DNA from: Betaproteobacteria bacterium UBA7395
Lineage (GTDB): Bacteria > Pseudomonadota > Gammaproteobacteria > Burkholderiales > Rhodocyclaceae
Direction: 5' to 3'
Assembly (NCBI GenBank): GCA_002470165.1
Contig: DKNF01000033.1
Location: 1-5,388 of the forward strand
DNA length: 5,388 bases
Position 1 is the first letter of the stretch, and each line of letters opens with the position of its first letter. The position numbers and the translations under genes were made by a program. The notes under the pieces were generated by a model. The model was given only the letters and a program-made list of their open reading frames with translations. It searched no databases and was not told the DNA's origin. Below are positions 1 through 5,388 of this stretch, one piece after another.

Positions 1-1707
1 AAGGCGATCCAGAAGGAACTCGGCGAAGGCGAAGAAGGCGCCGATCTGGAAGAGCTGGACAAGAAGATCGCCGCCGCCGGCATGAGCAAGGAAGGCCTGG
101 CCAAGGCGCAGGGCGAGCTGAAGAAGTTGCGCCTGATGTCGCCGATGTCGGCCGAAGCCACCGTCGTGCGCAATTTCATCGAAACGCTGATCGGCCTGCC
201 GTGGCGCAAGAAGACGCGCATCAGCAAGGACCTGCGCGCCGCCGAGAAGATTCTCGATACCGATCATTTCGGCCTGGAAAAGGTCAAGGAACGCATCGTC
301 GAATACCTTGCCGTGCAACAGCGCGTGGACAAGGTCAAGGCGCCGATCCTGTGTCTGGTCGGCCCCCCGGGCGTCGGCAAGACCTCGCTCGGCCAGTCGA
401 TCGCCAAGGCGACCAACCGCAAGTTCGTGCGCATGGCGCTCGGCGGCGTCCGCGACGAAGCCGAGATCCGCGGCCATCGCCGTACCTACATCGGCTCGAT
501 GCCGGGCAAGATCCTGACCAGCCTGACCAAGGTCGGCGTGCGCAATCCGCTGTTCCTGCTCGACGAAGTGGACAAGCTCGGCCAGGACTTCCGCGGCGAT
601 CCGTCGTCGGCCCTGCTCGAAGTGCTCGATCCGGAACAGAACAACACCTTCCAGGACCATTACGTCGAAGTCGATTTCGATCTTTCCGACGTGATGTTCG
701 TGGCCACCGCGAATACGCTGAACATCCCTGCCCCGCTGCTCGACCGGATGGAAGTCATCCGCCTGTCCGGCTACACCGAGGACGAGAAGGTCAACATCGC
801 GATGCGCTACCTGCTGCCGAAGCAGATGAAGAACAACGGCGTCAAGAAGACCGAACTGGTCGTCGCCGAGAGCGCGATCCGCGACATCGTCCGTTACTAC
901 ACCCGGGAAGCCGGTGTGCGGGCGCTGGAGCGCGAAATCTCGAAGATCTGCCGCAAGGTGGTCAAGACGCTGGTGCTCAAGGCCCGCGACAGCAAGATCA
1001 CGGTCAATTCGCGCAACCTCGACAAGTACCTGGGCGTGCGCCGCTACAGCTTCGGCATGGCGGAGAAGGAAAACCAGGTCGGCCAGGTCACCGGTCTGGC
1101 GTGGACCGAGGTCGGCGGCGAGCTGCTGACCATCGAATGCGCCAACATGCCGGGCAAGGGCAACATCATCCGCACCGGCTCGCTCGGCGACGTGATGAAG
1201 GAATCGGTCGAAGCCGCCCGCTCGGTCGTGCGCGCCCGTGCCCGCCGCCTGGGCATCAAGGACGAGGTGTTCGAGAAGACCGACATCCACATCCACGTTC
1301 CCGAGGGCGCCACGCCCAAGGACGGCCCGTCGGCAGGCATTGCCATGACCACCGCCCTGGTTTCGTCCTACACGGGCATTCCTGTGCGTTGCGACGTGTG
1401 CATGACCGGCGAGATCACCCTGCGCGGTGAGGTGCTGGCCATCGGCGGGCTCAAGGAGAAGTTGCTGGCTGCCGTGCGCGGCGGTCTGAAGACGGCGCTG
1501 ATCCCGGAAGAGAACGTCAAGGATCTGACCGAAATGCCGGAAAATCTCAAGAATCGCATCGAGATCGTGCCGGTGAAATGGATCGACCAGGTCCTCGAAC
1601 GGGCGCTGGAAAGCATGCCGGAACCCCTGCCGGAGCTTGTTTCTGGCACGCCTGAACTGGCGACGCAAAACGAGGAATCGGTGAAAAACACGCTGCTTAC
1701 CCATTGA
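1..1707 (+). CDS. lon: ATP-dependent protease Lon (LonA type), 5'-truncated by window edge
   Basis: The reading frame is open from base 1, so this is the C-terminal 568 residues of a larger protein; the Met codon at 82 is internal. Lon is a cytoplasmic homohexameric AAA+ protease that unfolds and degrades damaged and short-lived regulatory proteins. Visible, in fragment numbering: the end of the helical N-terminal region ([10 protein letters not shown], 1-10), Walker A GPPGVGKT (121-128), Walker [10 protein letters not shown] (184-192), sensor-1 Asn in ATANTL (about 238), arginine finger in LLDRME (about 249), and a sensor-2 region [11 protein letters not shown] (about 306). The protease domain has catalytic Ser444 in PKDGPSAG and Lys487 in GGLKEK. 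The 43-residue Ser-Lys spacing equals that remembered for E. coli Lon (Ser679/Lys722), so about 235 residues lie outside the window. All catalytic residues are intact. The tail after the protease domain is Pro/Glu-rich and looks variable. The gene's promoter is not in the window. hupB follows, a common neighbour of lon in proteobacteria. Confidence 0.98.
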   Translation, partial: KAIQKELGEGEEGADLEELDKKIAAAGMSKEGLAKAQGELKKLRLMSPMSAEATVVRNFIETLIGLPWRKKTRISKDLRAAEKILDTDHFGLEKVKERIVEYLAVQQRVDKVKAPILCLVGPPGVGKTSLGQSIAKATNRKFVRMALGGVRDEAEIRGHRRTYIGSMPGKILTSLTKVGVRNPLFLLDEVDKLGQDFRGDPSSALLEVLDPEQNNTFQDHYVEVDFDLSDVMFVATANTLNIPAPLLDRMEVIRLSGYTEDEKVNIAMRYLLPKQMKNNGVKKTELVVAESAIRDIVRYYTREAGVRALEREISKICRKVVKTLVLKARDSKITVNSRNLDKYLGVRRYSFGMAEKENQVGQVTGLAWTEVGGELLTIECANMPGKGNIIRTGSLGDVMKESVEAARSVVRARARRLGIKDEVFEKTDIHIHVPEGATPKDGPSAGIAMTTALVSSYTGIPVRCDVCMTGEITLRGEVLAIGGLKEKLLAAVRGGLKTALIPEENVKDLTEMPENLKNRIEIVPVKWIDQVLERALESMPEPLPELVSGTPELATQNEESVKNTLLTH

Positions 1708-1717
1708 TTTCAAAGGC

Positions 1718-1749
1718 GCGGATGCTGTTGTCTTGCCAACGGCATCCGC
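1718..1749 (+). other. Stable hairpin just downstream of lon stop, no U tract
   Basis: Arms GCGGATGCTGTTG (1718-1730) and CAACGGCATCCGC (1737-1749) pair over 13 bp (12 Watson-Crick plus one G-U) around a 6-nt loop. The hairpin starts 11 nt after the lon stop. It is not followed by a run of T on either strand, so it is not a canonical intrinsic terminator. It may protect the 3' end of lon mRNA, with termination by Rho or by a non-canonical U-poor route. The pairing is seen directly; the role is inferred. Confidence 0.7.
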
Positions 1750-1789
1750 AAGCAGCCTGCAGGGCCGCCCGAATCGGCTCAAAATCCGC

Positions 1790-1819
1790 TTGACACAAGG
1801 ATTTCGGGGACGCTATAAA
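1790..1819 (+). promoter_or_regulatory. Sigma-70 promoter of hupB
   Basis: A perfect -35 box TTGACA (1790-1795) and a -10 box TATAAA (1814-1819) are separated by 18 bp. The predicted start is near 1826, giving a leader of about 45 nt before the hupB ATG. A hexamer inverted repeat, AAATCC (1782-1787) and GGATTT (1799-1804), flanks the -35 box. The near-consensus boxes fit the high expression usual for HU. Confidence 0.82.
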
Positions 1820-1859
1820 TCGCCCCTCACAGGATTTTTCACCACTCCAAACCTATCTC

Positions 1860-1865
1860 AGGGGA
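1860..1865 (+). promoter_or_regulatory. Ribosome binding site of hupB
   Basis: AGGGGA lies 5 nt before the ATG at 1871. It fixes this start. An in-frame extension upstream to a TTG at 1733 would run through the promoter and has no HU-like sequence, so it is rejected. Confidence 0.8.
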
Positions 1866-1870
1866 CTTAC

Positions 1871-2143
1871 ATGAACAAGACTGAACTGATCGATCAGATC
1901 GCCACCTCGGCCGACATCTCCAAGGCTGCTGCCGGCCGCGCGCTGGACGCCGCCGTTGAAGCCATCAAGGGCGCCCTCAAGGCCGGTGACAGCGTTAACC
2001 TGATCGGTTTCGGCACCTTCTACGTCGGCGAGCGCGCTGCCCGCACCGGTCGCAACCCGCGCACCGGCAAGACCCTGGAAATCAAGGCTGCCAAGTCTCC
2101 GAAATTCCGCGCCGGCAAGGGCCTCAAGGACGCCGTTAACTGA
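1871..2143 (+). CDS. hupB: DNA-binding protein HU-beta
   Basis: This 90-residue protein has the standard HU length and begins [13 protein letters not shown] is a dimeric nucleoid protein that bends and wraps DNA with little sequence preference and assists replication, recombination and transcription. The N-terminal helix pair (about 3-38) is the dimerisation region. GFGTF (46-50) opens the saddle. The beta-arm carries RNPRTGK (61-67), whose Pro63 is the intercalating proline. The C-terminus [16 protein letters not shown] is characteristic of HU, including the FRAGK lysine/arginine cluster. It reads HU rather than IHF because it lacks the longer IHF ends and lies next to lon, as hupB does in many proteobacteria. 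It has its own promoter and RBS. No terminator is visible between its stop and tRNA-Val, so some transcripts may run into the tRNA. Confidence 0.96.
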   Translation: MNKTELIDQIATSADISKAAAGRALDAAVEAIKGALKAGDSVNLIGFGTFYVGERAARTGRNPRTGKTLEIKAAKSPKFRAGKGLKDAVN

Positions 2144-2149
2144 TATAAT
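2144..2149 (+). promoter_or_regulatory. Putative -10 box of tRNA-Val, abutting hupB stop
   Basis: A perfect TATAAT directly follows the hupB TGA (2141-2143). It would start transcription near 2156, about 20 nt before the mature tRNA-Val end. The following bases, GCCGCT, are GC-rich, as in stringently controlled stable-RNA promoters. No good -35 is seen at the expected place inside the end of hupB, so strength is uncertain and hupB read-through may also supply this tRNA. Confidence 0.55.
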
Positions 2150-2176
2150 GCCGCTCCTTCTGCGCTGGCCGCAGAT

Positions 2177-2252
2177 GGGTGCTTAGCTCAGTTGGTAGAG
2201 CGTCGCCCTTACAAGGCGAATGTCGGCGGTTCGACCCCGTCAGCACCCACCA
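2177..2252 (+). tRNA. tRNA-Val, anticodon TAC
   Basis: This is a 76-nt cloverleaf. The acceptor stem GGGTGCT (2177-2183) pairs with AGCACCC (2242-2248), followed by discriminator A2249 and encoded CCA (2250-2252). The D arm is GCTC-AGTTGGTA-GAGC. The anticodon stem TCGCC/GGCGA encloses loop CTTACAA with anticodon TAC at 2210-2212, reading GUA and other GUN valine codons. The T arm contains GGTTCGACC. The sequence closely resembles the remembered E. coli tRNA-Val(UAC). It lies 33 bp after hupB and is followed at once by a terminator. Confidence 0.97.
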
Positions 2253-2258
2253 AATTCC

Positions 2259-2288
2259 AAAACCCCGCTCCGGCGGGGTTTTTTATTT
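2259..2288 (+). terminator. Intrinsic terminator after tRNA-Val
   Basis: Arms AACCCCGC (2261-2268) and GCGGGGTT (2273-2280) form a perfect 8-bp GC-rich stem with a 4-nt TCCG loop, followed by TTTTATTT. It starts 8 nt after the tRNA CCA end and probably ends both tRNA-Val and any hupB read-through transcript. Confidence 0.9.
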
Positions 2289-2309
2289 CCGCTATTTTCC
2301 CGAAACCCC

Positions 2310-2337
2310 TTGCAATCTCTGGCAAGGCCCGTATAAT
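2310..2337 (+). promoter_or_regulatory. Sigma-70 promoter of the tRNA-Arg pair
   Basis: The -35 box TTGCAA (2310-2315) and a perfect -10 box TATAAT (2332-2337) are 16 bp apart. The start would lie near 2344, about 10 nt before the first mature tRNA. The discriminator GCGCGGC after the -10 is GC-rich, the hallmark of ppGpp-sensitive stable-RNA promoters. An inverted repeat CCTTGC/GCAAGG (2308-2313 and 2322-2327) overlaps the -35 box and spacer. Confidence 0.85.
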
Positions 2338-2353
2338 GCGCGGCTCTGACAGC

Positions 2354-2430
2354 GCGCCCGTAGCTCAGTTGGATAGAGTATCTGGCTACGAACCAGAGGG
2401 TCGGGCGTTCGAATCGCTCCGGGCGCGCCA
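2354..2430 (+). tRNA. tRNA-Arg, anticodon ACG (copy 1)
   Basis: This is a 77-nt cloverleaf. The acceptor stem GCGCCCG (2354-2360) pairs with CGGGCGC (2420-2426), followed by discriminator G2427 and encoded CCA (2428-2430). The anticodon stem TCTGG/CCAGA encloses loop CTACGAA with anticodon ACG at 2388-2390. In bacteria A34 of this tRNA is deaminated to inosine by TadA, so it reads CGU, CGC and CGA. The T arm contains GTTCGAAT. It is the first gene of the tandem pair and lies directly behind the promoter at 2310-2337. Confidence 0.97.
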
Positions 2431-2440
2431 TTCAGAAACT

Positions 2441-2462
2441 GGAACATCCTTTGGGATATTCC
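2441..2462 (+). other. Hairpin in the spacer between the two tRNA-Arg genes
   Basis: GGAACATCC (2441-2449) and GGATATTCC (2454-2462) form a 9-bp stem with one C-A mismatch and a TTTG loop. No T run follows, so it should not terminate. In a dimeric precursor it would sit between the CCA end of copy one and the 5' end of copy two, where it could position processing nucleases. The role is inferred. Confidence 0.5.
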
Positions 2463-2479
2463 GCATTTGTTCAGACAGC

Positions 2480-2556
2480 GCGCCCGTAGCTCAGTTGGAT
2501 AGAGTATCTGGCTACGAACCAGAGGGTCGGGCGTTCGAATCGCTCCGGGCGCGCCA
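2480..2556 (+). tRNA. tRNA-Arg, anticodon ACG (copy 2)
   Basis: This copy is identical base for base to copy one. Acceptor stem bases are 2480-2486 and 2546-2552, the anticodon ACG is at 2514-2516, and CCA is encoded at 2554-2556. No promoter boxes are visible in the 49 bp between the copies, so it is most likely co-transcribed with copy one as a dimeric precursor ending at the terminator just downstream. Confidence 0.97.
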
Positions 2557-2562
2557 GTCGAC

Positions 2563-2594
2563 AAAAAAAGCACCCATCGGGTGCTTTTTTGTTT
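2563..2594. terminator. Bidirectional intrinsic terminator between tRNA-Arg cluster and glrR
   Basis: GCACCC (2570-2575) and GGGTGC (2579-2584) form the GC core. It is flanked by A7 (2563-2569) on one side and T6 plus GTTTT on the other, so the A and T runs extend the stem and supply a U tract on both strands. It ends the tRNA-Arg transcript on the + strand and the glrK-qseG-glrR transcript on the - strand, whose stop is 16 bp beyond its edge. Confidence 0.93.
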
Positions 2595-2609
2595 TCCGCC
2601 TCCCGGATC

Positions 2610-3992
2610 TCAGCTTTCGCCCTCCTCCCCGCTGCGGAACATCGCCGGTGTCAGGTCGTACTTCTGCAGCAGACGGTACAGCTCGGTACGGTTGCGGTCG
2701 GCGATCCGTGCCGCGTCGGCAACGTTGCCGTCGGTCAGCTTGAGCAGGCGGACCAGGTAATCGCGTTCAAAGCGCTGCTTGGCCTCCGCATAGCTCAGCG
2801 CCTCCATGGTCGGTGCCCGCAAGGCGCGTTGCACCAGGGAGGCAGGAATCAGCTGCGTCGAGGTCAGCGCGCAGCATTGCTCGACCACATTGAACAACTG
2901 ACGCACATTGCCCGGCCAGCTGGCCGTGGCCAGCGCCTCGATCGCATCCGGGGCGAATCCGTTGATCGGCTTGCCGTATTTCTTGGCCAGCAGGCGCAGG
3001 AAATGCGCCGCAAGCAGCGGAATGTCCTCGCGCCGGTCATCGAGACGCGGCAGGGTCAGGGAAACGACATCGAGGCGATAGTAGAGGTCCTCGCGGAACA
3101 GGCCCTGCGCCATCGCCGCCTCCAGATCGCGATGCGTGGCCGAGATCAGGCGCACATCGACCGCCTCCGCCTGCGTCGCGCCAACCGGCCTGACCGCCCG
3201 CTCCTGCAGCACGCGCAACAACTTCACCTGCAGCGCCAGTGGCATGTCGCCGATTTCATCGAGGAACAGCGTACCGCCATCGGCGGCCTGGACCAGGCCG
3301 CGGCGGGCCGTGGCCGCGCCGGTGAAGGCACCGCGAACGTGGCCGAACAACTCGGATTCGAGCAGCGGCTCGGGAATGGCACCGCAGTTGATGGCGATGA
3401 AGGGTTTCTGGGCCCGCGGGCTGGCCCGGTGAATGGCTCGCGCCAGGACTTCCTTGCCGGTGCCGCTTTCGCCGCGAATGAGCACGCTCGCGTCGGACGC
3501 CGCGATCATCCGGGCATCGGCCATCAGTTCGGCCATTTTGGAGCTGCGATAGACGACCCCTTCCGCCCACTTCTCGTCACCGGCGGCCGCCGCCTGGCCG
3601 GTAGCCGCCGCCGACAGGGCCAGGGCCTGGTCGATCTTGCCGAGCAGGGTCTGGCTGTCGAAAGGCTTGGTCAGGTAACCGAAGACGCCGCGCGACGTGG
3701 CATCGACGGCATCGGGTATGGTGCCGTGCGCGGTCAGCAGGATGACCGGCAGGCTGGGGCGGGTCACGCGCAGTTCCTCGAACAGCGAAAGCCCGTCGCG
3801 ACCCGGTAGGCGGATGTCGCTGACAACGACACGCGGGGGATCGATGGCGATCTTGGTCAGCCCCTCTTCCGCAGAACTCGCCGCGGTGACGCGAAAGCCA
3901 CGCGCCTGGAGGCGCATGGTCAACAGGCGCAGGATATCTTCGTCATCGTCGATGACCAGGATGTGCGCGCCGCTTGCAGCCTGGGCAGTCAT
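2610..3992 (-). CDS. glrR: Sigma-54-dependent response regulator, GlrR/QseF type
   Basis: This 460-residue protein has NtrC architecture. The receiver domain (about 8-125) has an acidic pocket DDD at 15-17, phosphoacceptor Asp59 in VVSDIRLPGRDG, Thr87 and Lys109 in LTKPF. The AAA+ domain (about 144-370) has Walker A GESGTGKE (174-181), the sigma-54 contact loop GAFTGA (221-226) and Walker B GGTLFLDE (239-246). The C-terminus carries a Fis-type helix-turn-helix (about 422-445, GNVADAARIADRNRTELYRL). The intact GAFTGA loop means it should activate sigma-54 holoenzyme when phosphorylated. Segments such as TAHGTIPDAVDAT and SWPGNVRQL match GlrR as remembered from E. coli, where it controls the small RNA glmY. 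The gene is last in its operon; its ATG overlaps the upstream stop by 4 nt (ATGA), with GGGAG 6 nt before the ATG. The family is very secure and the GlrR subfamily well supported by neighbours; its targets in this organism are unknown. Confidence 0.94.
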   Translation of the reverse strand: MTAQAASGAHILVIDDDEDILRLLTMRLQARGFRVTAASSAEEGLTKIAIDPPRVVVSDIRLPGRDGLSLFEELRVTRPSLPVILLTAHGTIPDAVDATSRGVFGYLTKPFDSQTLLGKIDQALALSAAATGQAAAAGDEKWAEGVVYRSSKMAELMADARMIAASDASVLIRGESGTGKEVLARAIHRASPRAQKPFIAINCGAIPEPLLESELFGHVRGAFTGAATARRGLVQAADGGTLFLDEIGDMPLALQVKLLRVLQERAVRPVGATQAEAVDVRLISATHRDLEAAMAQGLFREDLYYRLDVVSLTLPRLDDRREDIPLLAAHFLRLLAKKYGKPINGFAPDAIEALATASWPGNVRQLFNVVEQCCALTSTQLIPASLVQRALRAPTMEALSYAEAKQRFERDYLVRLLKLTDGNVADAARIADRNRTELYRLLQKYDLTPAMFRSGEEGES

Positions 3993-4555
3993 GGCGTTCT
4001 CCCGGAGGGCAACGGGCGACCGGGCAGGCTGCGTTCGATGTTGGCGAGCCGTTCGAGCTTTTCCTGAAGCTCGCCAACCCGGCGCTGGCTATCCCGTAAC
4101 TGTGTGGCTTGCCGCTCGACCTGCTGTTCCAGACGCTGGCGTTCGAGCAATTGCTCGGCCAGCAGGGCAGCCAGCGGACGCAAGGCCTGCGCCGCCGGGT
4201 CGGTCGACTTGACGATGCCGTCGGCCAGGGCCAGGGCTCTCGCCAGATCGCCGTTGCCGGTCCGGGGTTGCGCCAGCAGCAAGGCCAGGCGGAGTTGGGC
4301 GCCAGGATCGCCGCTGACGCTCACCAGGCGATTACGCTCGTTGACGTTCTGTGGCATCGGCAACTGCAGCACCGACAGTCGGTACGCCAGTGCTGCCGCC
4401 TGTGCGTCCTCATGGGCCTGGGGCACCAAGGGCCCCGGCACCACCGGCACTGCCGCCGATGTCGCTGGCGCGACCGGCGCCTTGTCGGACAATCCGGCGC
4501 AACCGGCTGCCAGTATCGCCGTCAGGCTGACGGCCATGCTCAACTTACTGCTCAT
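3989..4555 (-). CDS. qseG: Coiled-coil lipoprotein, QseG (YfhG)-like
   Basis: This 188-residue protein has a short basic and hydrophobic N-terminus ending in a lipobox, LAAG-Cys19. Signal peptidase II would cleave before Cys19, and Ala at +2 predicts sorting to the outer membrane. A Pro/Ala/Val-rich linker follows (about 25-45), then a helical region, then a Gln/Glu/Arg-rich predicted coiled coil (about 130-175) ending KLERLANIERSL. That ending resembles the C-terminus I remember for E. coli QseG, an outer-membrane lipoprotein that acts on the GlrK/QseE sensor. Its position between kinase and regulator is the same as in E. coli, which is the strongest argument. The start overlaps the kinase stop by 11 nt, and GGAG lies 7 nt before the ATG. 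Met7 is a possible alternative start. Sequence conservation outside the tail looks weak, so function rests mainly on synteny. Confidence 0.78.
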   Translation of the reverse strand: MSSKLSMAVSLTAILAAGCAGLSDKAPVAPATSAAVPVVPGPLVPQAHEDAQAAALAYRLSVLQLPMPQNVNERNRLVSVSGDPGAQLRLALLLAQPRTGNGDLARALALADGIVKSTDPAAQALRPLAALLAEQLLERQRLEQQVERQATQLRDSQRRVGELQEKLERLANIERSLPGRPLPSGRTP

Positions 4556-5388
4556 CGGGAATCTCCACGCGAAAATGCGCGCCCTGTCCGCGGTTCAGCA
4601 GACGGACGCTACCGCTCATCGCACCGGCGAGTTCGCGGACAATAGAAAGGCCGACGCCGCTGCCGCGGCGCTCGACGGGAGCGCGCAGGCGCCCCTGGAC
4701 AAAGGGTTCGAAAATCCGTTCGGCGTCTTCTTCGGCCACACCGCAGCCCTGGTCGATGCAATCGAAACACCAGGCATGCTGGAGGCGTGCTGCATGCAGT
4801 TCGATCTTTCCACCCTGCGGGCTGAAGTCGATGGCGTTGGCCAGCAGGTTGTCGAGGATCAGTGCCATCTTGTCGGCATCGAGCCGGGCCAGCCCGGGGT
4901 CGGCCCGGCAAGCGATTTCCAGGGTCCGGGCCTGGGCCGCCAGCGCGTGTCGCTGCGCGGCCTCAGCCAGCAGAAGCGACGGCTCGACCGGGGCCAGGTT
5001 GAGCTGGCGTGCGTCGAAAGCCGCCGCATTGAGGCCGAGCAGGCTCTCGATCCGCCCCTGCAGACCGCGGACGTTCTGGGTCAGGATGCCGACCACTTCC
5101 CGCTGGCCGGGCGACAAGGGCCCCGGCACTTCCTCGTCGAGCAGCGCCACCCCTTCCTTGAGGGCGGTCAGCGGGGTTTTCAGTTCGTGCGACACATGGC
5201 GCAGGGTCTGCTGACGGTCGGATTCGAGTTCGGCCAGGTGCTGGCGCAGCCAGTCGAGGCGCCGCCCCAGGCGACGCAAGTCGACCGGCCCGCCGACCAT
5301 CACCGGATCGTCGAAGCGGCGGGCACCGAGCCGGCGGATCGCCCGGTCGAGCTGACGCACCGGGCGTAGCAGCCACCAGCCCATGGCC
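4545..5388 (-). CDS. glrK: Sensor histidine kinase, GlrK/QseE type, N-terminus outside window
   Basis: The frame is open to the window edge. The Met at 5384 is internal, because the visible protein starts at the membrane exit of a HAMP domain (WWLLRPVRQL). Numbering from that Met: HAMP about 5-55; HisKA with phosphoacceptor His66 in HVSHELKTPL; HATPase domain about 165-276. The HATPase has N box Asn179/Asn183 (LDNLLANA), G1 DQGCG (211-215), F box FEPF (225-228) and G2 GSGVGL (241-246). All catalytic boxes are intact, so it should be an active kinase. The transmembrane and periplasmic sensing parts, roughly the first 200 residues in E. coli GlrK, are missing. It is upstream of the lipoprotein and the regulator in the same operon and is expected to phosphorylate Asp59 of the regulator. 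The kinase class is certain; the GlrK name rests on operon structure and general resemblance. The operon promoter lies beyond the right edge. Confidence 0.9.
   Translation of the reverse strand, partial: AMGWWLLRPVRQLDRAIRRLGARRFDDPVMVGGPVDLRRLGRRLDWLRQHLAELESDRQQTLRHVSHELKTPLTALKEGVALLDEEVPGPLSPGQREVVGILTQNVRGLQGRIESLLGLNAAAFDARQLNLAPVEPSLLLAEAAQRHALAAQARTLEIACRADPGLARLDADKMALILDNLLANAIDFSPQGGKIELHAARLQHAWCFDCIDQGCGVAEEDAERIFEPFVQGRLRAPVERRGSGVGLSIVRELAGAMSGSVRLLNRGQGAHFRVEIPDEQ

Larger units (their letters stand above)
2348..2556 (+). repeat. Tandem 83-bp perfect direct repeat holding both tRNA-Arg genes
   Basis: Bases 2348-2430 and 2474-2556 are identical, 126 bp apart start to start. Each copy comprises the 6-nt leader GACAGC plus the complete tRNA and its CCA. 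The 43-bp spacer and the sequence after copy two are unrelated, so the identical unit is little more than the tRNA itself. This indicates local gene duplication with copies kept identical by selection or gene conversion. Confidence 0.95.

Noticed and set aside
1823..1864. Possible pairing of CCCCT (1823-1827) with AGGGG (1860-1864) masking the hupB RBS
   Set aside because: The predicted transcription start near 1826 leaves most of the upstream arm outside the mRNA, and five pairs over a 32-nt loop are weak.
1733..1870. Upstream TTG start extending hupB by 46 codons
   Set aside because: The extension runs across the hupB promoter and has no HU homology; the ATG at 1871 has a good RBS and gives the standard 90 residues.
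2348..2620. tRNA-Arg pair as an attachment site with an integrated element
   Set aside because: No integrase gene or third tRNA 3'-end fragment is present; the neighbouring genes are ordinary core genes. The repeat is a whole tRNA duplication.
2192..2743. Open frame running through all three tRNA genes, and - strand frames over the same tRNAs
   Set aside because: Its repeated peptide simply translates the duplicated tRNA-Arg; the RNA structures explain the sequence.
3377..3391. Sigma-54-like promoter TGGCAC-N5-TTGA on the + strand inside glrR
   Set aside because: The essential GC of the -12 element is missing, the site lies within coding sequence and no + strand gene follows.
2589..3809. 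Long + strand open frame of about 406 codons opposite glrR
   Set aside because: It is the antisense shadow of a high-GC gene: Gln/Arg/Ala-rich, without a domain pattern, and starting inside the terminator region. The - strand frame encodes a complete NtrC-type regulator.
4104..5369. Long + strand open frame of about 421 codons opposite the lipoprotein and kinase genes
   Set aside because: It spans two genuine overlapping genes on the other strand, shows no recognisable motif and has low-complexity composition typical of GC-rich antisense frames.

Overview
The window looks like a stretch of core chromosome from a GC-rich Gram-negative proteobacterium. My best guess is a betaproteobacterium, perhaps Rhodocyclales. 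The basis is protein families and gene order: Lon followed by an HU-beta gene and a tRNA-Val, then a sensor kinase / lipoprotein / sigma-54 activator operon of the GlrK-QseG-GlrR type. Lineage is inferred from recalled family features, not from a search. No transposase, integrase, phage gene, CRISPR array or toxin-antitoxin pair was seen.

Left part (1-2143, + strand): the 3' two thirds of lon, cut by the window edge, encodes the AAA+ and Ser-Lys protease domains of an ATP-dependent protease. A strong 13-bp hairpin without a U tract lies just after its stop. hupB follows from its own sigma-70 promoter and encodes a complete 90-residue HU histone-like protein.

Middle part (2144-2594): a stable-RNA cluster. 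tRNA-Val(TAC) lies 33 bp past the hupB stop, with a TATAAT box directly abutting that stop, and ends at an intrinsic terminator. A separate strong promoter with a GC-rich discriminator then drives two identical tRNA-Arg(ACG) genes in tandem, separated by a short spacer that can fold into a hairpin. All three tRNAs encode CCA. A bidirectional terminator closes the cluster and also serves the operon arriving from the opposite side.

Right part (2610-5388, - strand): three overlapping genes, read right to left. They are a HAMP/HisKA/HATPase sensor kinase (glrK-like, N-terminus outside the window), a small coiled-coil lipoprotein (qseG-like) and an NtrC-type response regulator with an intact GAFTGA loop (glrR-like). 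The 11-nt and 4-nt overlaps suggest translational coupling. The expected flow is envelope signal to kinase (with the lipoprotein as an accessory factor), to phosphorylated regulator, to sigma-54 promoters elsewhere.

I found no convincing undescribed system. The points worth a second look are small: structured RNA after lon and between the tRNA-Arg copies, short inverted repeats over the -35 boxes of hupB and tRNA-Arg, the hupB/tRNA-Val junction, and the unknown regulon of the GlrR-like protein.
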